IMG/VR virus record: IMGVR_UViG_3300042535_000010
Location: 1 to 54,718 of that record
Reading direction: 5' to 3' (one strand)
Length of the DNA: 54,718 nucleotides
Source: a virus
Both the position numbers and the translations under genes were made by a program. The notes under the pieces were generated by a model. The model saw nothing but the letters and a program-made list of their open reading frames with translations, ran no database searches and was not told the DNA's origin. Shown here piece by piece: positions 46,302-53,073 of the stretch; position 1 is the stretch's first letter, and the number at the start of each line of letters is the position of its first letter.

Positions 46302-46768
46302 ACAAACGAGAAGAGCTGCGCGAGCGTGTGGCTAACGGAGAGGACCGGGAGACGGTCCGCAAGGAGCTTGGGATCTCTAAACAAGTCTGTAAGGAGGCGC
46401 TAGACCACTACAAGGGCACACCCAATTCAGCCCGGGGTGGGCATGTGAGCCCGATCTCGGACGCGCTCGGCTACACGCCCCTGGCCGTCACGCAGGAGAT
46501 GTTCGATGAGCGCGCGCGCACCTCGGCGGCGGCCATCGAGCTGATCTCGCGCAGGCCTGAGCTCAAGCTCCTGCAGCGGAACGAGCGCCTGGCCCTGTGC
46601 GCGCAGATCGCCTCGGGCATTGCGGGCGAGGGGATCGAGTGGAAGGTGCGCCTGGACGCGCTCAAGCTCCTCATGCAGGCATGTGGCGACATGAAGGAAG
46701 GGATCTCGGTCACGGTCTCGGAAACGGTCCAGCTCGTGGTGGTCAGCAATGGTCGCGATTCGGATTGA
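46298..46768 (+). CDS. Putative small terminase subunit
   Basis: 156 residues starting MNKREELRERVANGEDRETV. The N-terminal 'VANGEDRETVRKELGISKQVCKEALDHYKG' is a helix-turn-helix like those of small terminases; a central helical region (about 70-125) would form the oligomer ring; the C-terminal 'ISVTVSETVQLVVVS' is a beta strand tail. Position beside portal and minor head genes agrees. Assignment by architecture. Confidence 0.65.
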   Translation: MNKREELRERVANGEDRETVRKELGISKQVCKEALDHYKGTPNSARGGHVSPISDALGYTPLAVTQEMFDERARTSAAAIELISRRPELKLLQRNERLALCAQIASGIAGEGIEWKVRLDALKLLMQACGDMKEGISVTVSETVQLVVVSNGRDSD

Positions 46769-46770
46769 CG

Positions 46771-46799
46771 AGGTCTAGCGCCAGGGCTAGACCTTAGAC
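46771..46799 (+). promoter_or_regulatory. Hairpin overlapping a leaderless promoter
   Basis: AGGTCTAGC-GCCAGG-GCTAGACCT, a perfect 9-bp stem, whose right arm contains TAGACC, six bases before ATG 46800. One sequence thus looks like both a transcript-end hairpin or operator and the next promoter. Confidence 0.65.
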
Positions 46800-47114
46800 A
46801 TGCGAATCAAGATCGAGTGTGAGACCTTCACAGCCGAGACCTCGGACCTGGAGACCGCTAAGGTGCTAATCACCATGGCTTCTCCGAAACCCAGAGTGTC
46901 GGTCCGAGTGACACTCAAGCCCGGCCTAGGCGCTAAGAAGATCTATGCCATCCGTTGCGTGTGTGAGCACACAGGCGCGACCTTAGGCCAGGCTAAGGAG
47001 ATGGTCGAGGCCGGCTGTTTCTCGGCCGTTCTGCTGCCTAATAGGTCCTCGCAGGACCTCGCGCGCGCCCTGTCCCAAGAGGCCGACTATAACGTCGAGC
47101 TGGAGAGCGTATGA
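46800..47114 (+). CDS. Ribosomal protein L7/L12 C-terminal domain-like
   Basis: 104 residues starting MRIKIECETFTAETSDLETA. Residues about 35-104 follow the L7/L12 C-terminal fold: 'VRVTLKPGLGAKKIYAIRCV' (compare VVLxxxGxxKxxVIKxVR), 'TGATLGQAKEMVEAG' (compare TGLGLKEAKDLVE) and 'LARALSQEADYNVELE'. In ribosomes this domain recruits translation factors; bacterial family members also occur alone. Here it may influence host translation. Leaderless promoter; overlaps the endolysin gene. Confidence 0.72.
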   Translation: MRIKIECETFTAETSDLETAKVLITMASPKPRVSVRVTLKPGLGAKKIYAIRCVCEHTGATLGQAKEMVEAGCFSAVLLPNRSSQDLARALSQEADYNVELESV

Positions 47115-47653
47115 AAACCATCGAGGATGTGTTGATAGCCCACGAAGGCTTGATCCAGTTCCCCTACCTGTGCACTGAGGGCCGAGTCACGATTGGCGTC
47201 GGGTGCACAGTCACGCGCACGCAGCTGACCGCTGACCTGGACTGGGTCGCGCCCGGCTGCTCCCCGGTGCACGCGCGCCTGCTCGCGCTCTCCGGGTACG
47301 ACGCAGTCCTCCACCTGGAGCTGGGCCGGACCCCGGGCTACTACGCGCCGCACACCCGCGCGCGCGCGACCAAGGAGTCCTGCCTGCGGCTCCTCAAGCG
47401 GCGCGTGACCGAGATCGAGAAGCTGATCCAGAGATACGGCTGGGACACGACCAAGATGCCCGAGCCGTGCCGCTTGGTCTGCCTCGACATCGCGTTCCAG
47501 ATCGGGGCCTTCGGCTTGAGCAAATACCGACACCTGAAGATCTGCCTGGATGCCCAGGACTACGTCGCGGCATCGCGCGAGGTCTCGGTCCGGGGCAAGT
47601 TCGAAGCGCGCAACAAGTGGCGCAAGGAGACGATGTGTCTCTCGCAACCCTGA
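47111..47653 (+). CDS. Endolysin (T4-type lysozyme, GH24)
   Basis: 180 residues. Catalytic triad Glu12-Cys21-Thr27 ('HEG', 'YLCTEG', 'RVTIGVG') fits the E-8x-D/C-5x-T rule of GH24 muramidases, with Cys in place of Asp. 'YAPHTRARATKESCLRLLKRRV' and the helical C-terminal part complete the domain. No signal sequence, so it needs a holin to reach the wall. ATGA overlap upstream. Confidence 0.85.
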   Translation: MKTIEDVLIAHEGLIQFPYLCTEGRVTIGVGCTVTRTQLTADLDWVAPGCSPVHARLLALSGYDAVLHLELGRTPGYYAPHTRARATKESCLRLLKRRVTEIEKLIQRYGWDTTKMPEPCRLVCLDIAFQIGAFGLSKYRHLKICLDAQDYVAASREVSVRGKFEARNKWRKETMCLSQP

Positions 47654-48093
47654 TCCCGCGTGGCAGGACCGTGCCCCGGGCATGGGCAGAGATGTGGCCC
47701 GGGTCGACCATGCCGCGCCGCCAGGGTGGCCAGAGCTGGATGCTCCGCTGGGGCGACAAGATGGTCAAGCTCACCGAGTTCCAGAGCGAGCTCGCTGTCG
47801 CTCGCGAGATGCTGCGCGAGCCTGCGCAGGGTGTGGTCCCGGTGCTGGCGGTAGGAGACTGCTGGTACATCATGCCTCGGTGTCAGACGCTGCCGGCATC
47901 GGACCTAGACCTGGACTGTCTGATCAAGTGCCCTGACTGGACCCAAGGCGATTACAATGGCGGCGCACACAACATAGTGACCTACTGCCACGAATATGTG
48001 TGGTGCGACCTACACGAGATGAGACCTCGACCCGCTCGGCTGGCGCGGTGCCTGCCCGAGAACCGGGAGATGATGCAAGATGCGACTATTTGA
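47635..48093 (+). CDS. Hypothetical protein with kinase-like N-lobe pattern
   Basis: 152 residues, GTG start with AAGGAGA 6 bases upstream. 'WMLRWGDKMVKLTEFQSELAVAREML' resembles a kinase VAIK strand and C-helix, and 'VPVLAVGDCWYIMPRC' a hinge; 'CDLHEMRPRPARLA' is weakly like a catalytic loop. If related to kinases it is minimal and may be inactive. Lies between endolysin and cupin genes. Confidence 0.5.
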   Translation: MSLATLIPRGRTVPRAWAEMWPGSTMPRRQGGQSWMLRWGDKMVKLTEFQSELAVAREMLREPAQGVVPVLAVGDCWYIMPRCQTLPASDLDLDCLIKCPDWTQGDYNGGAHNIVTYCHEYVWCDLHEMRPRPARLARCLPENREMMQDATI

Positions 48094-48466
48094 GAAATGC
48101 AAAGACGGCGGCCCGGACTCGAACGTCACGGCCTACGTCCTCTGCGAGTTCAAGAGCCTGTTCTCGGTCATGATCCTGCGCTTCGACGCGGGCAGCCGGG
48201 AGGTCTACCACTCGCACGCGTTCAACTGCTGGAGCCTGGTCCTGTGGGGCCTGCTGACCGAGAAGCACCTGGCTGGCGGCTGGAACTACCACCACGCCGG
48301 GGCGATCATTGGCACGTTCCGCGACACCTTCCACAAGGTGTACTCGATTGGCACCACGTGGGTGTTCACCGTGCGCGGGCCCTGGTCTAAGCTCTGGTTC
48401 GAGGCCGATGACGAGGGCAGGTCCTGGGTGCTCACGAACGGCCGCAAGCGTCGGGAGCTGCCATGA
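48080..48466 (+). CDS. Cupin-like protein
   Basis: 128 residues starting MRLFEKCKDGGPDSNVTAYV. 'GSREVYHSHAFNCWSLVLWG' supplies an HxH metal pair on a beta strand, and 'DTFHKVYSIGTTWVFTVRGP' the later His strand, the double-stranded beta-helix pattern of cupins. Directly followed by a 2-oxoglutarate oxygenase-like gene (ATGA), hinting at a linked modification reaction. Confidence 0.65.
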   Translation: MRLFEKCKDGGPDSNVTAYVLCEFKSLFSVMILRFDAGSREVYHSHAFNCWSLVLWGLLTEKHLAGGWNYHHAGAIIGTFRDTFHKVYSIGTTWVFTVRGPWSKLWFEADDEGRSWVLTNGRKRRELP

Positions 48467-49047
48467 TCTTCACCCAAGCCGACTATCAGATGCTGCACAC
48501 CCTGTTCGACGCTGGCTACAAGGGCTATCGCCCGACCGTGCGCGAGCTGCCTAACGGCGACGGGGTCGTGGATACGGACAAGCGCTATCTCCACGTCGCG
48601 CTCCAATACGACCCGCCGTCCTGGGCGCGCAGCTTCCTCTACCAGGCGCACGACGAGGCGGTCACGTACGCGGAGAAGCTCGGGGTCCCGACCGAGTTCT
48701 GGCCCGATCTCTCGGCGGGCGCGCTGCGCGTGCTCGAGTACCCGATCGGCGCGGGCTCGGCGCTGCATACTGACTTCGACCTACTGACCACGCTCTGCTA
48801 CAGGTCGACGCCCGATGACCTGATCTGCCCCGTGGGAGCACACCTGCACATCGGCGAGATTGGCGAGCTCGTGGGGCTCGGAGAAGCAACCAAGCACTAC
48901 GTCCCGAGCCGGCCCTACGTCCAGCACTCTATCGTCTACTTCGCCCTTCCCTCACACCAGGCTATCCTACCTGGGGGCCAGACCGTAGGGCAGTGGCTCG
49001 CAAATCGGCTTGCCCGCTCGCGGGTCTCAGCTACGCTCGAGTCATGA
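48463..49047 (+). CDS. 2-oxoglutarate/Fe(II)-dependent oxygenase-like
   Basis: 194 residues. 'LEYPIGAGSALHTDFDLLTTLCYR' (about 90-113) has the HxD iron motif, and 'YVQHSIVYFALPSHQAILPGG' near 148-168 supplies the distal His, as in isopenicillin N synthase-type enzymes. A usual downstream Arg for 2-oxoglutarate is not obvious. Substrate unknown: DNA base, protein or small molecule. Confidence 0.7.
   Translation: MIFTQADYQMLHTLFDAGYKGYRPTVRELPNGDGVVDTDKRYLHVALQYDPPSWARSFLYQAHDEAVTYAEKLGVPTEFWPDLSAGALRVLEYPIGAGSALHTDFDLLTTLCYRSTPDDLICPVGAHLHIGEIGELVGLGEATKHYVPSRPYVQHSIVYFALPSHQAILPGGQTVGQWLANRLARSRVSATLES
49032..49043 (+). promoter_or_regulatory. -10 promoter, leaderless
   Basis: TACGCT plus six bases before ATG 49044, inside the end of the oxygenase gene. 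Confidence 0.6.
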
Positions 49048-49157
49048 CGAAGTTCGCAGTAATCCTGGTCGACGGCGCGGTGTTCGAGTTCTACAGTCTC
49101 CAGCGCGCCGTCACCTTCCAGGCACAGAAGAAAGGCTCGGTCCTATGCTACGTGTGA
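49044..49157 (+). CDS. Small hypothetical protein (37 aa)
   Basis: Begins MTKFAVILVDGAVFEFYSLQ, beta-rich then basic. Preceded by a leaderless promoter match and overlapping genes on both sides. Function unknown. Confidence 0.5.
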   Translation: MTKFAVILVDGAVFEFYSLQRAVTFQAQKKGSVLCYV

Positions 49158-49405
49158 TCGAGGATATGGCCCGGGGTTGCGACCCGCGGCTCGTGCGCAG
49201 CGTCTACGGGATCAAGACCATCGAAGCCGCGCTCAAGCTCCTGGTACGGAACCCGACAGCGGCGGGGCGATACCGCAAGGTCGAGGTCAGGGTCGGGGTC
49301 TCTGGCACGTACCGAATCGACCATAACGGCGATGTACACTCACTGCGCCGCGGTAGCTGGCTCAAGGTTTCAGGCTCGCTGAAAGGTATCTATGTCAAGG
49401 TGTAA
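49145..49405 (+). CDS. Hypothetical protein with NUMOD-like ending (86 aa)
   Basis: Begins MLRVIEDMARGCDPRLVRSV; the first half is helical. 'GTYRIDHNGDVHSLRRGSWLKVSGS' resembles the short NUMOD-type beta hairpin ('YxIxxxGxVxSL') that accompanies HNH endonucleases, but no HNH follows. Start chosen by overlap with the 49044 gene. Confidence 0.55.
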   Translation: MLRVIEDMARGCDPRLVRSVYGIKTIEAALKLLVRNPTAAGRYRKVEVRVGVSGTYRIDHNGDVHSLRRGSWLKVSGSLKGIYVKV

Positions 49406-49586
49406 GGGTGTGATACGTTGGTTCAACGGTGTGGCGGGCTACGGCTTTATCGTCTACGAGGGCAAGGACGTGTTCGTCCACCACACGGAGCTCAAGATGT
49501 TCGCGCGTGGCAGCGAGGTGGTCGAGTTCGACCTTCGCGAGGGCCCTAACGGTCTGTTCGCGCTCGAGGTGAGACCATGCCCGTAG
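49392..49586 (+). CDS. Cold-shock domain protein
   Basis: 64 residues. 'GVIRWFNGVAGYGFIVYEGKDVFVHHTEL' contains RNP1-like (GYGFI) and RNP2-like (VFVHH) motifs of CspA-type RNA chaperones, and 'VVEFDLREGPNGLFALEV' completes the five-stranded barrel. It would bind single-stranded RNA or DNA; in a phage it may help translation or antitermination. Overlaps the next gene by 10 bases. Confidence 0.85.
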   Translation: MSRCKGVIRWFNGVAGYGFIVYEGKDVFVHHTELKMFARGSEVVEFDLREGPNGLFALEVRPCP

Positions 49587-50086
49587 TCCAGCATTTAGCC
49601 AAGAGCGCCGAGTGGGGCACGCCCCAGGACGTGATCGAGGCCGCGCGCGAGACCATGGGCTCGATCACGTTCGACCCGTGCAGCTCGGCCGAGGCCAATC
49701 TGCGGGTCCGTGCCGACAGCTGGAGCGACAACGGCCTGGCTGAGGACTGGACGGGTGAGCGCGTGCTCCTGAACCCGCCAGGTGGTCGGGTCAAGCTCGG
49801 AGGCAAGAAGTACGGCCTGCCCTTCCTCTTCTGGACCAAGCTCCGGGACTCACACGTGCGGGGCTGCGTCTATATCGGGTTCACGCTCGAGCACCTCAGA
49901 CACAATGCGGGCATGATCTCGTTCCCGATCTGTATCCCACACAAGCGCCTATGCTTTCATCCGCTCGCTGGTCAGAATGCACCGTCGCCTGGACACGGGA
50001 ACGCGATCGTGTATATTCCAGGGAGTGAGGACCGGACCTCAGAGTTTCTACGGATATTCAAGGAGTTTGGCGATGTACGAGGATGA
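49577..50086 (+). CDS. Phage N6-adenine methyltransferase (Dam-like, NPPG type)
   Basis: 169 residues. 'SAEWGTPQDVIEAARETMGSITFDPCSS' at the start and 'RVLLNPPGGRVKLGGKKYGLPFLFWTKL' (NPPG motif, about 58-85) match the small phage DNA N-6-adenine-methyltransferase family. It is the third adenine methylase here, of a class distinct from the two DPPY enzymes. Confidence 0.85.
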   Translation: MPVVQHLAKSAEWGTPQDVIEAARETMGSITFDPCSSAEANLRVRADSWSDNGLAEDWTGERVLLNPPGGRVKLGGKKYGLPFLFWTKLRDSHVRGCVYIGFTLEHLRHNAGMISFPICIPHKRLCFHPLAGQNAPSPGHGNAIVYIPGSEDRTSEFLRIFKEFGDVRG

Positions 50087-50450
50087 GATCAGGAACTTAC
50101 AGGCGAAGATGACCCGCGGAGACACTGCGCTGGAGACCGCCATCGCGCTCATGCGCGCGGCCCAGCCCAAGGACGAGGCGGCGGAGCGGGAGCACTGCCT
50201 ACGTGTAGTAGACTCCGTTGAGCAGGTAGCCGACACATACACGGACGAGCAGGTGAGGGGCCTCGCAGCAGAACTTATCCTGCGCGAACGCGCCGCCGTG
50301 CGAGCGGAGTGCGCGGCCGAGCTGGCCGTAATGCGCGTCGATGTCACGCACTGGAAGCGTGCTTACTACCTGCTCAAGCGCGAGATCGCGCGCCAGCAGG
50401 CCGCTGAGTCGGACTTCTGCATATGCTGCATCGACGAAGACCAACCATGA
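50073..50450 (+). CDS. Tandem paralog 1 (MYEDEI family)
   Basis: 125 residues starting MYEDEIRNLQAKMTRGDTAL, then TAIALMRAAQPKDEAAEREHC. The N-terminal module recurs in the next two genes. The C-terminus has 'FCICCIDEDQ'. AAGGAG lies 8 bases before ATG. Function unknown. Confidence 0.7.
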   Translation: MYEDEIRNLQAKMTRGDTALETAIALMRAAQPKDEAAEREHCLRVVDSVEQVADTYTDEQVRGLAAELILRERAAVRAECAAELAVMRVDVTHWKRAYYLLKREIARQQAAESDFCICCIDEDQP

Positions 50451-50463
50451 CGGAGGTGAAGTA

Positions 50464-50637
50464 ATGTACGAGAATGAGATCAAGGTGTTAGAGTTGTTGC
50501 GCCCAAACACGGGTGGCATAAATGACAAGGCCCTCGACACCGCCATCGCGCTCATGCGCGCGGCCGATCGAAAGTGCCCCACCTGCAACCACGACAAGAA
50601 CGCTCATCCTGATTGGTGTCATACGGAGGTGAAGTAA
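50464..50637 (+). CDS. Tandem paralog 2, short form with zinc knuckle
   Basis: 57 residues starting MYENEIKVLELLRPNTGG, containing ALDTAIALMRAADRKCPTC and ending with a CPTCNHDKNAHPDWCH zinc site. GGAGGTGAAGTAATG provides a textbook ribosome site. Its N-terminus is shared with its neighbours; the ends differ. Confidence 0.65.
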   Translation: MYENEIKVLELLRPNTGGINDKALDTAIALMRAADRKCPTCNHDKNAHPDWCHTEVK

Positions 50638-51425
50638 TGTACGAGAATGAGATCAACGCCCTGCTGGGCATGGGTGAAACGAAGCACGAACGTGCGGCCC
50701 TCGACACCGCCATCGCGCTCATGCGCGCGGCTTCGGTTCCGCCCCATGACGAGGCGGCGGAGCTGGCGCACTGCGAACGCACAGCAGACGCTATCCCCGG
50801 TGTGGGCTCCTGGGAAACCCGCATCGCGATCCGAGGAGCTATTCTGGGCCAGCGCGCCGCCGTGCGGGCCAAGTGCGCTGCCGAGCCTACGGACGAGGAC
50901 TTGAAGCGCCACATTCGTGACAAGGACCGCTATCGGGAGTTGCTCGGACGTGCGGAGGCCGAGATCGAGCGGCTGAAGAGCCTCAGCGACGGGCTGGCGC
51001 GGGCGGTGGCCACACTCGTGGCAGACAACTCGACGCTACAGACCGAGTTGACCGAGCTAGCGGCCGAGATCGAGCGGCTGAAGGCGCAGCTGTCGGGTGT
51101 CGGGATGCAAGAGTTCCGGCGTCTGGAAGGGCGCCTGCACAACGCTCAGGACGAGATCGAGCGGCTTCGCGAAGTCTGGCGCCTGGCAGAGAAGCAGGTC
51201 GAGACCCTCTTGCGACAGAAATCCGAGCTCCAAATCGAGATCGAGCGGTTGAAGGCTTCGCGCGCCGGATTTGAGGGCCGCCTTGCCGCAGCGCAGCTGG
51301 AGATCGAGCGGCTGAAGGCGGAGATCAAGCGCCCGGAGGCGGAGCCTGCAGCAGCACACAACCCCTACGATCTATACGATCGTGCAGAGGATGGACGACG
51401 TATACCCCGCACAGGTGGCGAATGA
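50637..51425 (+). CDS. Tandem paralog 3, coiled-coil protein
   Basis: 262 residues. The shared N-terminal module (MYENEINALL ... ALDTAIALMRAA ... EAAELAHC) is followed from about residue 100 by a long coiled coil with five EIERLK(A/S) repeats. Strong GGAGGTGAAGTAATG start, overlapping the previous stop by one base. The C-terminal 60 residues are repeated at positions 1-185. Possibly a scaffold-type or regulatory protein. Confidence 0.75.
   Translation: MYENEINALLGMGETKHERAALDTAIALMRAASVPPHDEAAELAHCERTADAIPGVGSWETRIAIRGAILGQRAAVRAKCAAEPTDEDLKRHIRDKDRYRELLGRAEAEIERLKSLSDGLARAVATLVADNSTLQTELTELAAEIERLKAQLSGVGMQEFRRLEGRLHNAQDEIERLREVWRLAEKQVETLLRQKSELQIEIERLKASRAGFEGRLAAAQLEIERLKAEIKRPEAEPAAAHNPYDLYDRAEDGRRIPRTGGE
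50955..51330 (+). repeat. Heptad-coding DNA repeats (GAGATCGAGCGGCTGAAG)
   Basis: Five copies of this 18-base unit with small changes, coding EIERLK. Window position 1 falls inside such a unit, suggesting that repeats disturbed assembly at this point. Confidence 0.8.
51241..51421 (+). repeat. Direct repeat of 1-181
   Basis: Copy of the first 181 bases of the window, embedded in the coiled-coil gene and ending at the ATGA junction with the next gene. Confidence 0.95.
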
Positions 51426-51907
51426 CCCTCTACACAGCGATCAACCAACCAGGAACCGGCGCGAGCATGCGCCGCGCGCTCAAGGTCTTAGCTAAGGAGT
51501 GGCGGAGACGGGGCGTCCTGCCTGACGTAGAGGCCGAGTTGCACGTGAGGCACCTGCACGCGTGCGTAGACGCATCCCCCGAGGCCCAGCGCGCCCGCCA
51601 AGAGACGCACACCTACCTCGTCCAAAACATGCCCCTGAGTCTGCTCCAAAGACAGCTGACCAAGCTCGGCGCGTGCGAGGAGTCCATCGCCTGGGCGGGG
51701 CAGTTCTCAACCGCACGCCAGGCCTGGGAGGCGTGTGCGGACGAGTTCGAGATGTTGTCGTGGCTGCTACGCTTCGGGGGCGTCCGGCTGCGCGAGGAGG
51801 GCTACTACGCGCTTAGGGGCACTTGCATCAACTCACCCGAGGCCTGCGCAGCCATCCGCCGCGTGGTCCCGTTCGAGCGATTGAGAGAACTGTCGAGGGA
51901 AAAATGA
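51422..51907 (+). CDS. Conserved phage protein, paralog of 182-658
   Basis: 161 residues beginning MTLYTAINQPGTGASMRRAL. The last 90 residues are nearly identical to the 182-658 product, with near-identical DNA, while residues about 33-62 are unrelated. This pattern of conserved flanks and variable centre suggests recombination within a gene family. ATGA start overlap. Confidence 0.75.
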   Translation: MTLYTAINQPGTGASMRRALKVLAKEWRRRGVLPDVEAELHVRHLHACVDASPEAQRARQETHTYLVQNMPLSLLQRQLTKLGACEESIAWAGQFSTARQAWEACADEFEMLSWLLRFGGVRLREEGYYALRGTCINSPEACAAIRRVVPFERLRELSREK

Positions 51908-52239
51908 AAACATACAGCGTAACGTACGCGCCGCCCTGGATGCGGACCCCTTCACCGGGATGGCGTGACATGCTACGTGACCTCATCGATCCCGAGATGT
52001 ACCTGACGTGGCGAGAATGGCGCTACGCCAGGTACGTCGAGAAGTTACGGGGCCGGCGCGCGCTGGAACGGTTTCAGGCGGGTTCACCGGGGCCACGAAA
52101 CGCCCCTGCGCCCGTTGCTCTGCGCTACGCCGACCAGTGGGCGGTCTCGCGGCGGTACACCCCTCCCGATACGACGCACCTGTCAAACCGCCTCCTAGAA
52201 ATTGCCCTTGCGGATGCGCGCGAGTTGAGTCAGAAATAG
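51904..52239 (+). CDS. Hypothetical basic protein (111 aa)
   Basis: Begins MKTYSVTYAPPWMRTPSPGW; rich in Arg, Trp and Pro. ATGA overlap upstream. Ends four bases before the recombinase gene. No family recognised. Confidence 0.6.
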   Translation: MKTYSVTYAPPWMRTPSPGWRDMLRDLIDPEMYLTWREWRYARYVEKLRGRRALERFQAGSPGPRNAPAPVALRYADQWAVSRRYTPPDTTHLSNRLLEIALADARELSQK

Positions 52240-52243
52240 TGAC

Positions 52244-53005
52244 ATGGCCGGCTACAAACGACGCCCCCCGCGACTCGACCGCAAGGCTCGGTTCCCCCGC
52301 CGCCCCAAGCTCGAGTCGTCAGAGTGCGCCGTGGGGTACATCCGCGTCTCGACTGACGAGCAGGCCCTCGGCCCCGAGGCCCAGAAGACAGAAATCCTGA
52401 CCTGGTCGGCCGAGAACGACATCCCGATCGCGGCCTGGCACGAGGACCTGGGTGTATCGGGGCGGTCCCCCATGGACCAGCGACCGGCGCTCATGGACGC
52501 CCTGGAGAGCGTCCACAAGAATCACGCGCGGTTCTTGATCGTGGCGGCCCGTGACCGCCTCTCGCGCGACGTGTCCGTGGGGGCCATGCTTGAGTACGAG
52601 TTTTCGCGTAACAAGTGCCGTATTCTGACCGTCCGCGAGGACACCTCCGACGAGACACCCGAGAGTCTGATGATGCGCCGCATGCTGGACGTCATGTCCG
52701 AGTATGAGGTGTCCCTTATTCGCCGCCGCACGAAGGCGGCAATGGCCGCCGCGAAGGCGAACGGAAAACAAGTCGGCCGCCCGGGGATGCTGTCCAGCCA
52801 GTTCGGGCGCGAGATGGTAGCTTTGGTGCATGACCTCTCTGCGGCGGGGTTCCACTCGGCACGGATCTGTAGGTTCATGAACTGGAAGTACGGACGGAGC
52901 CTCTACGGCACTTCTTGGGGGCCGCAGCTCGTGAAGCGCTGCCTCGGGATGCCGCGGCCGCCGGAGTTTCTGGAATTCGCAATAGACAAGGATTGGGAAC
53001 CATGA
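52244..53005 (+). CDS. Serine recombinase (resolvase/invertase family)
   Basis: 253 residues. Catalytic domain: 'VGYIRVSTDEQALGPEAQ' (Ser nucleophile in RVSTDEQ), 'DLGVSGRSPMDQRPAL' and 'ILIVAARDRLSRD'-like 'LIVAARDRLSRD' (the R-x-x-R-x-R region), then helix E 'MSEYEVSLIRRRTKAAMAAAKANGKQVG'. The C-terminal about 75 residues are a helix-turn-helix-type DNA-binding part. Basic N-terminal extension of 26 residues. Too short for a large phage integrase; resolvase or invertase, next to the window's repeats. Confidence 0.88.
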   Translation: MAGYKRRPPRLDRKARFPRRPKLESSECAVGYIRVSTDEQALGPEAQKTEILTWSAENDIPIAAWHEDLGVSGRSPMDQRPALMDALESVHKNHARFLIVAARDRLSRDVSVGAMLEYEFSRNKCRILTVREDTSDETPESLMMRRMLDVMSEYEVSLIRRRTKAAMAAAKANGKQVGRPGMLSSQFGREMVALVHDLSAAGFHSARICRFMNWKYGRSLYGTSWGPQLVKRCLGMPRPPEFLEFAIDKDWEP

Positions 53006-53057
53006 CTCTAGACGCAGGTTTTTCTAACGGCTCCGGCTTGCGCCCGTGAAGGCCCGG

Positions 53058-53073
53058 TGCTAGTATTTCTGAC
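53058..53073 (+). promoter_or_regulatory. Extended -10 promoter, leaderless
   Basis: TGC-TAGTAT plus seven bases before ATG 53074. Confidence 0.7.

Noticed and set aside
52244-53005. Integrase proving a temperate phage with an att site
   Set aside because: The protein is of resolvase/invertase size, and no repressor or attachment repeat was recognised; lifestyle stays open.
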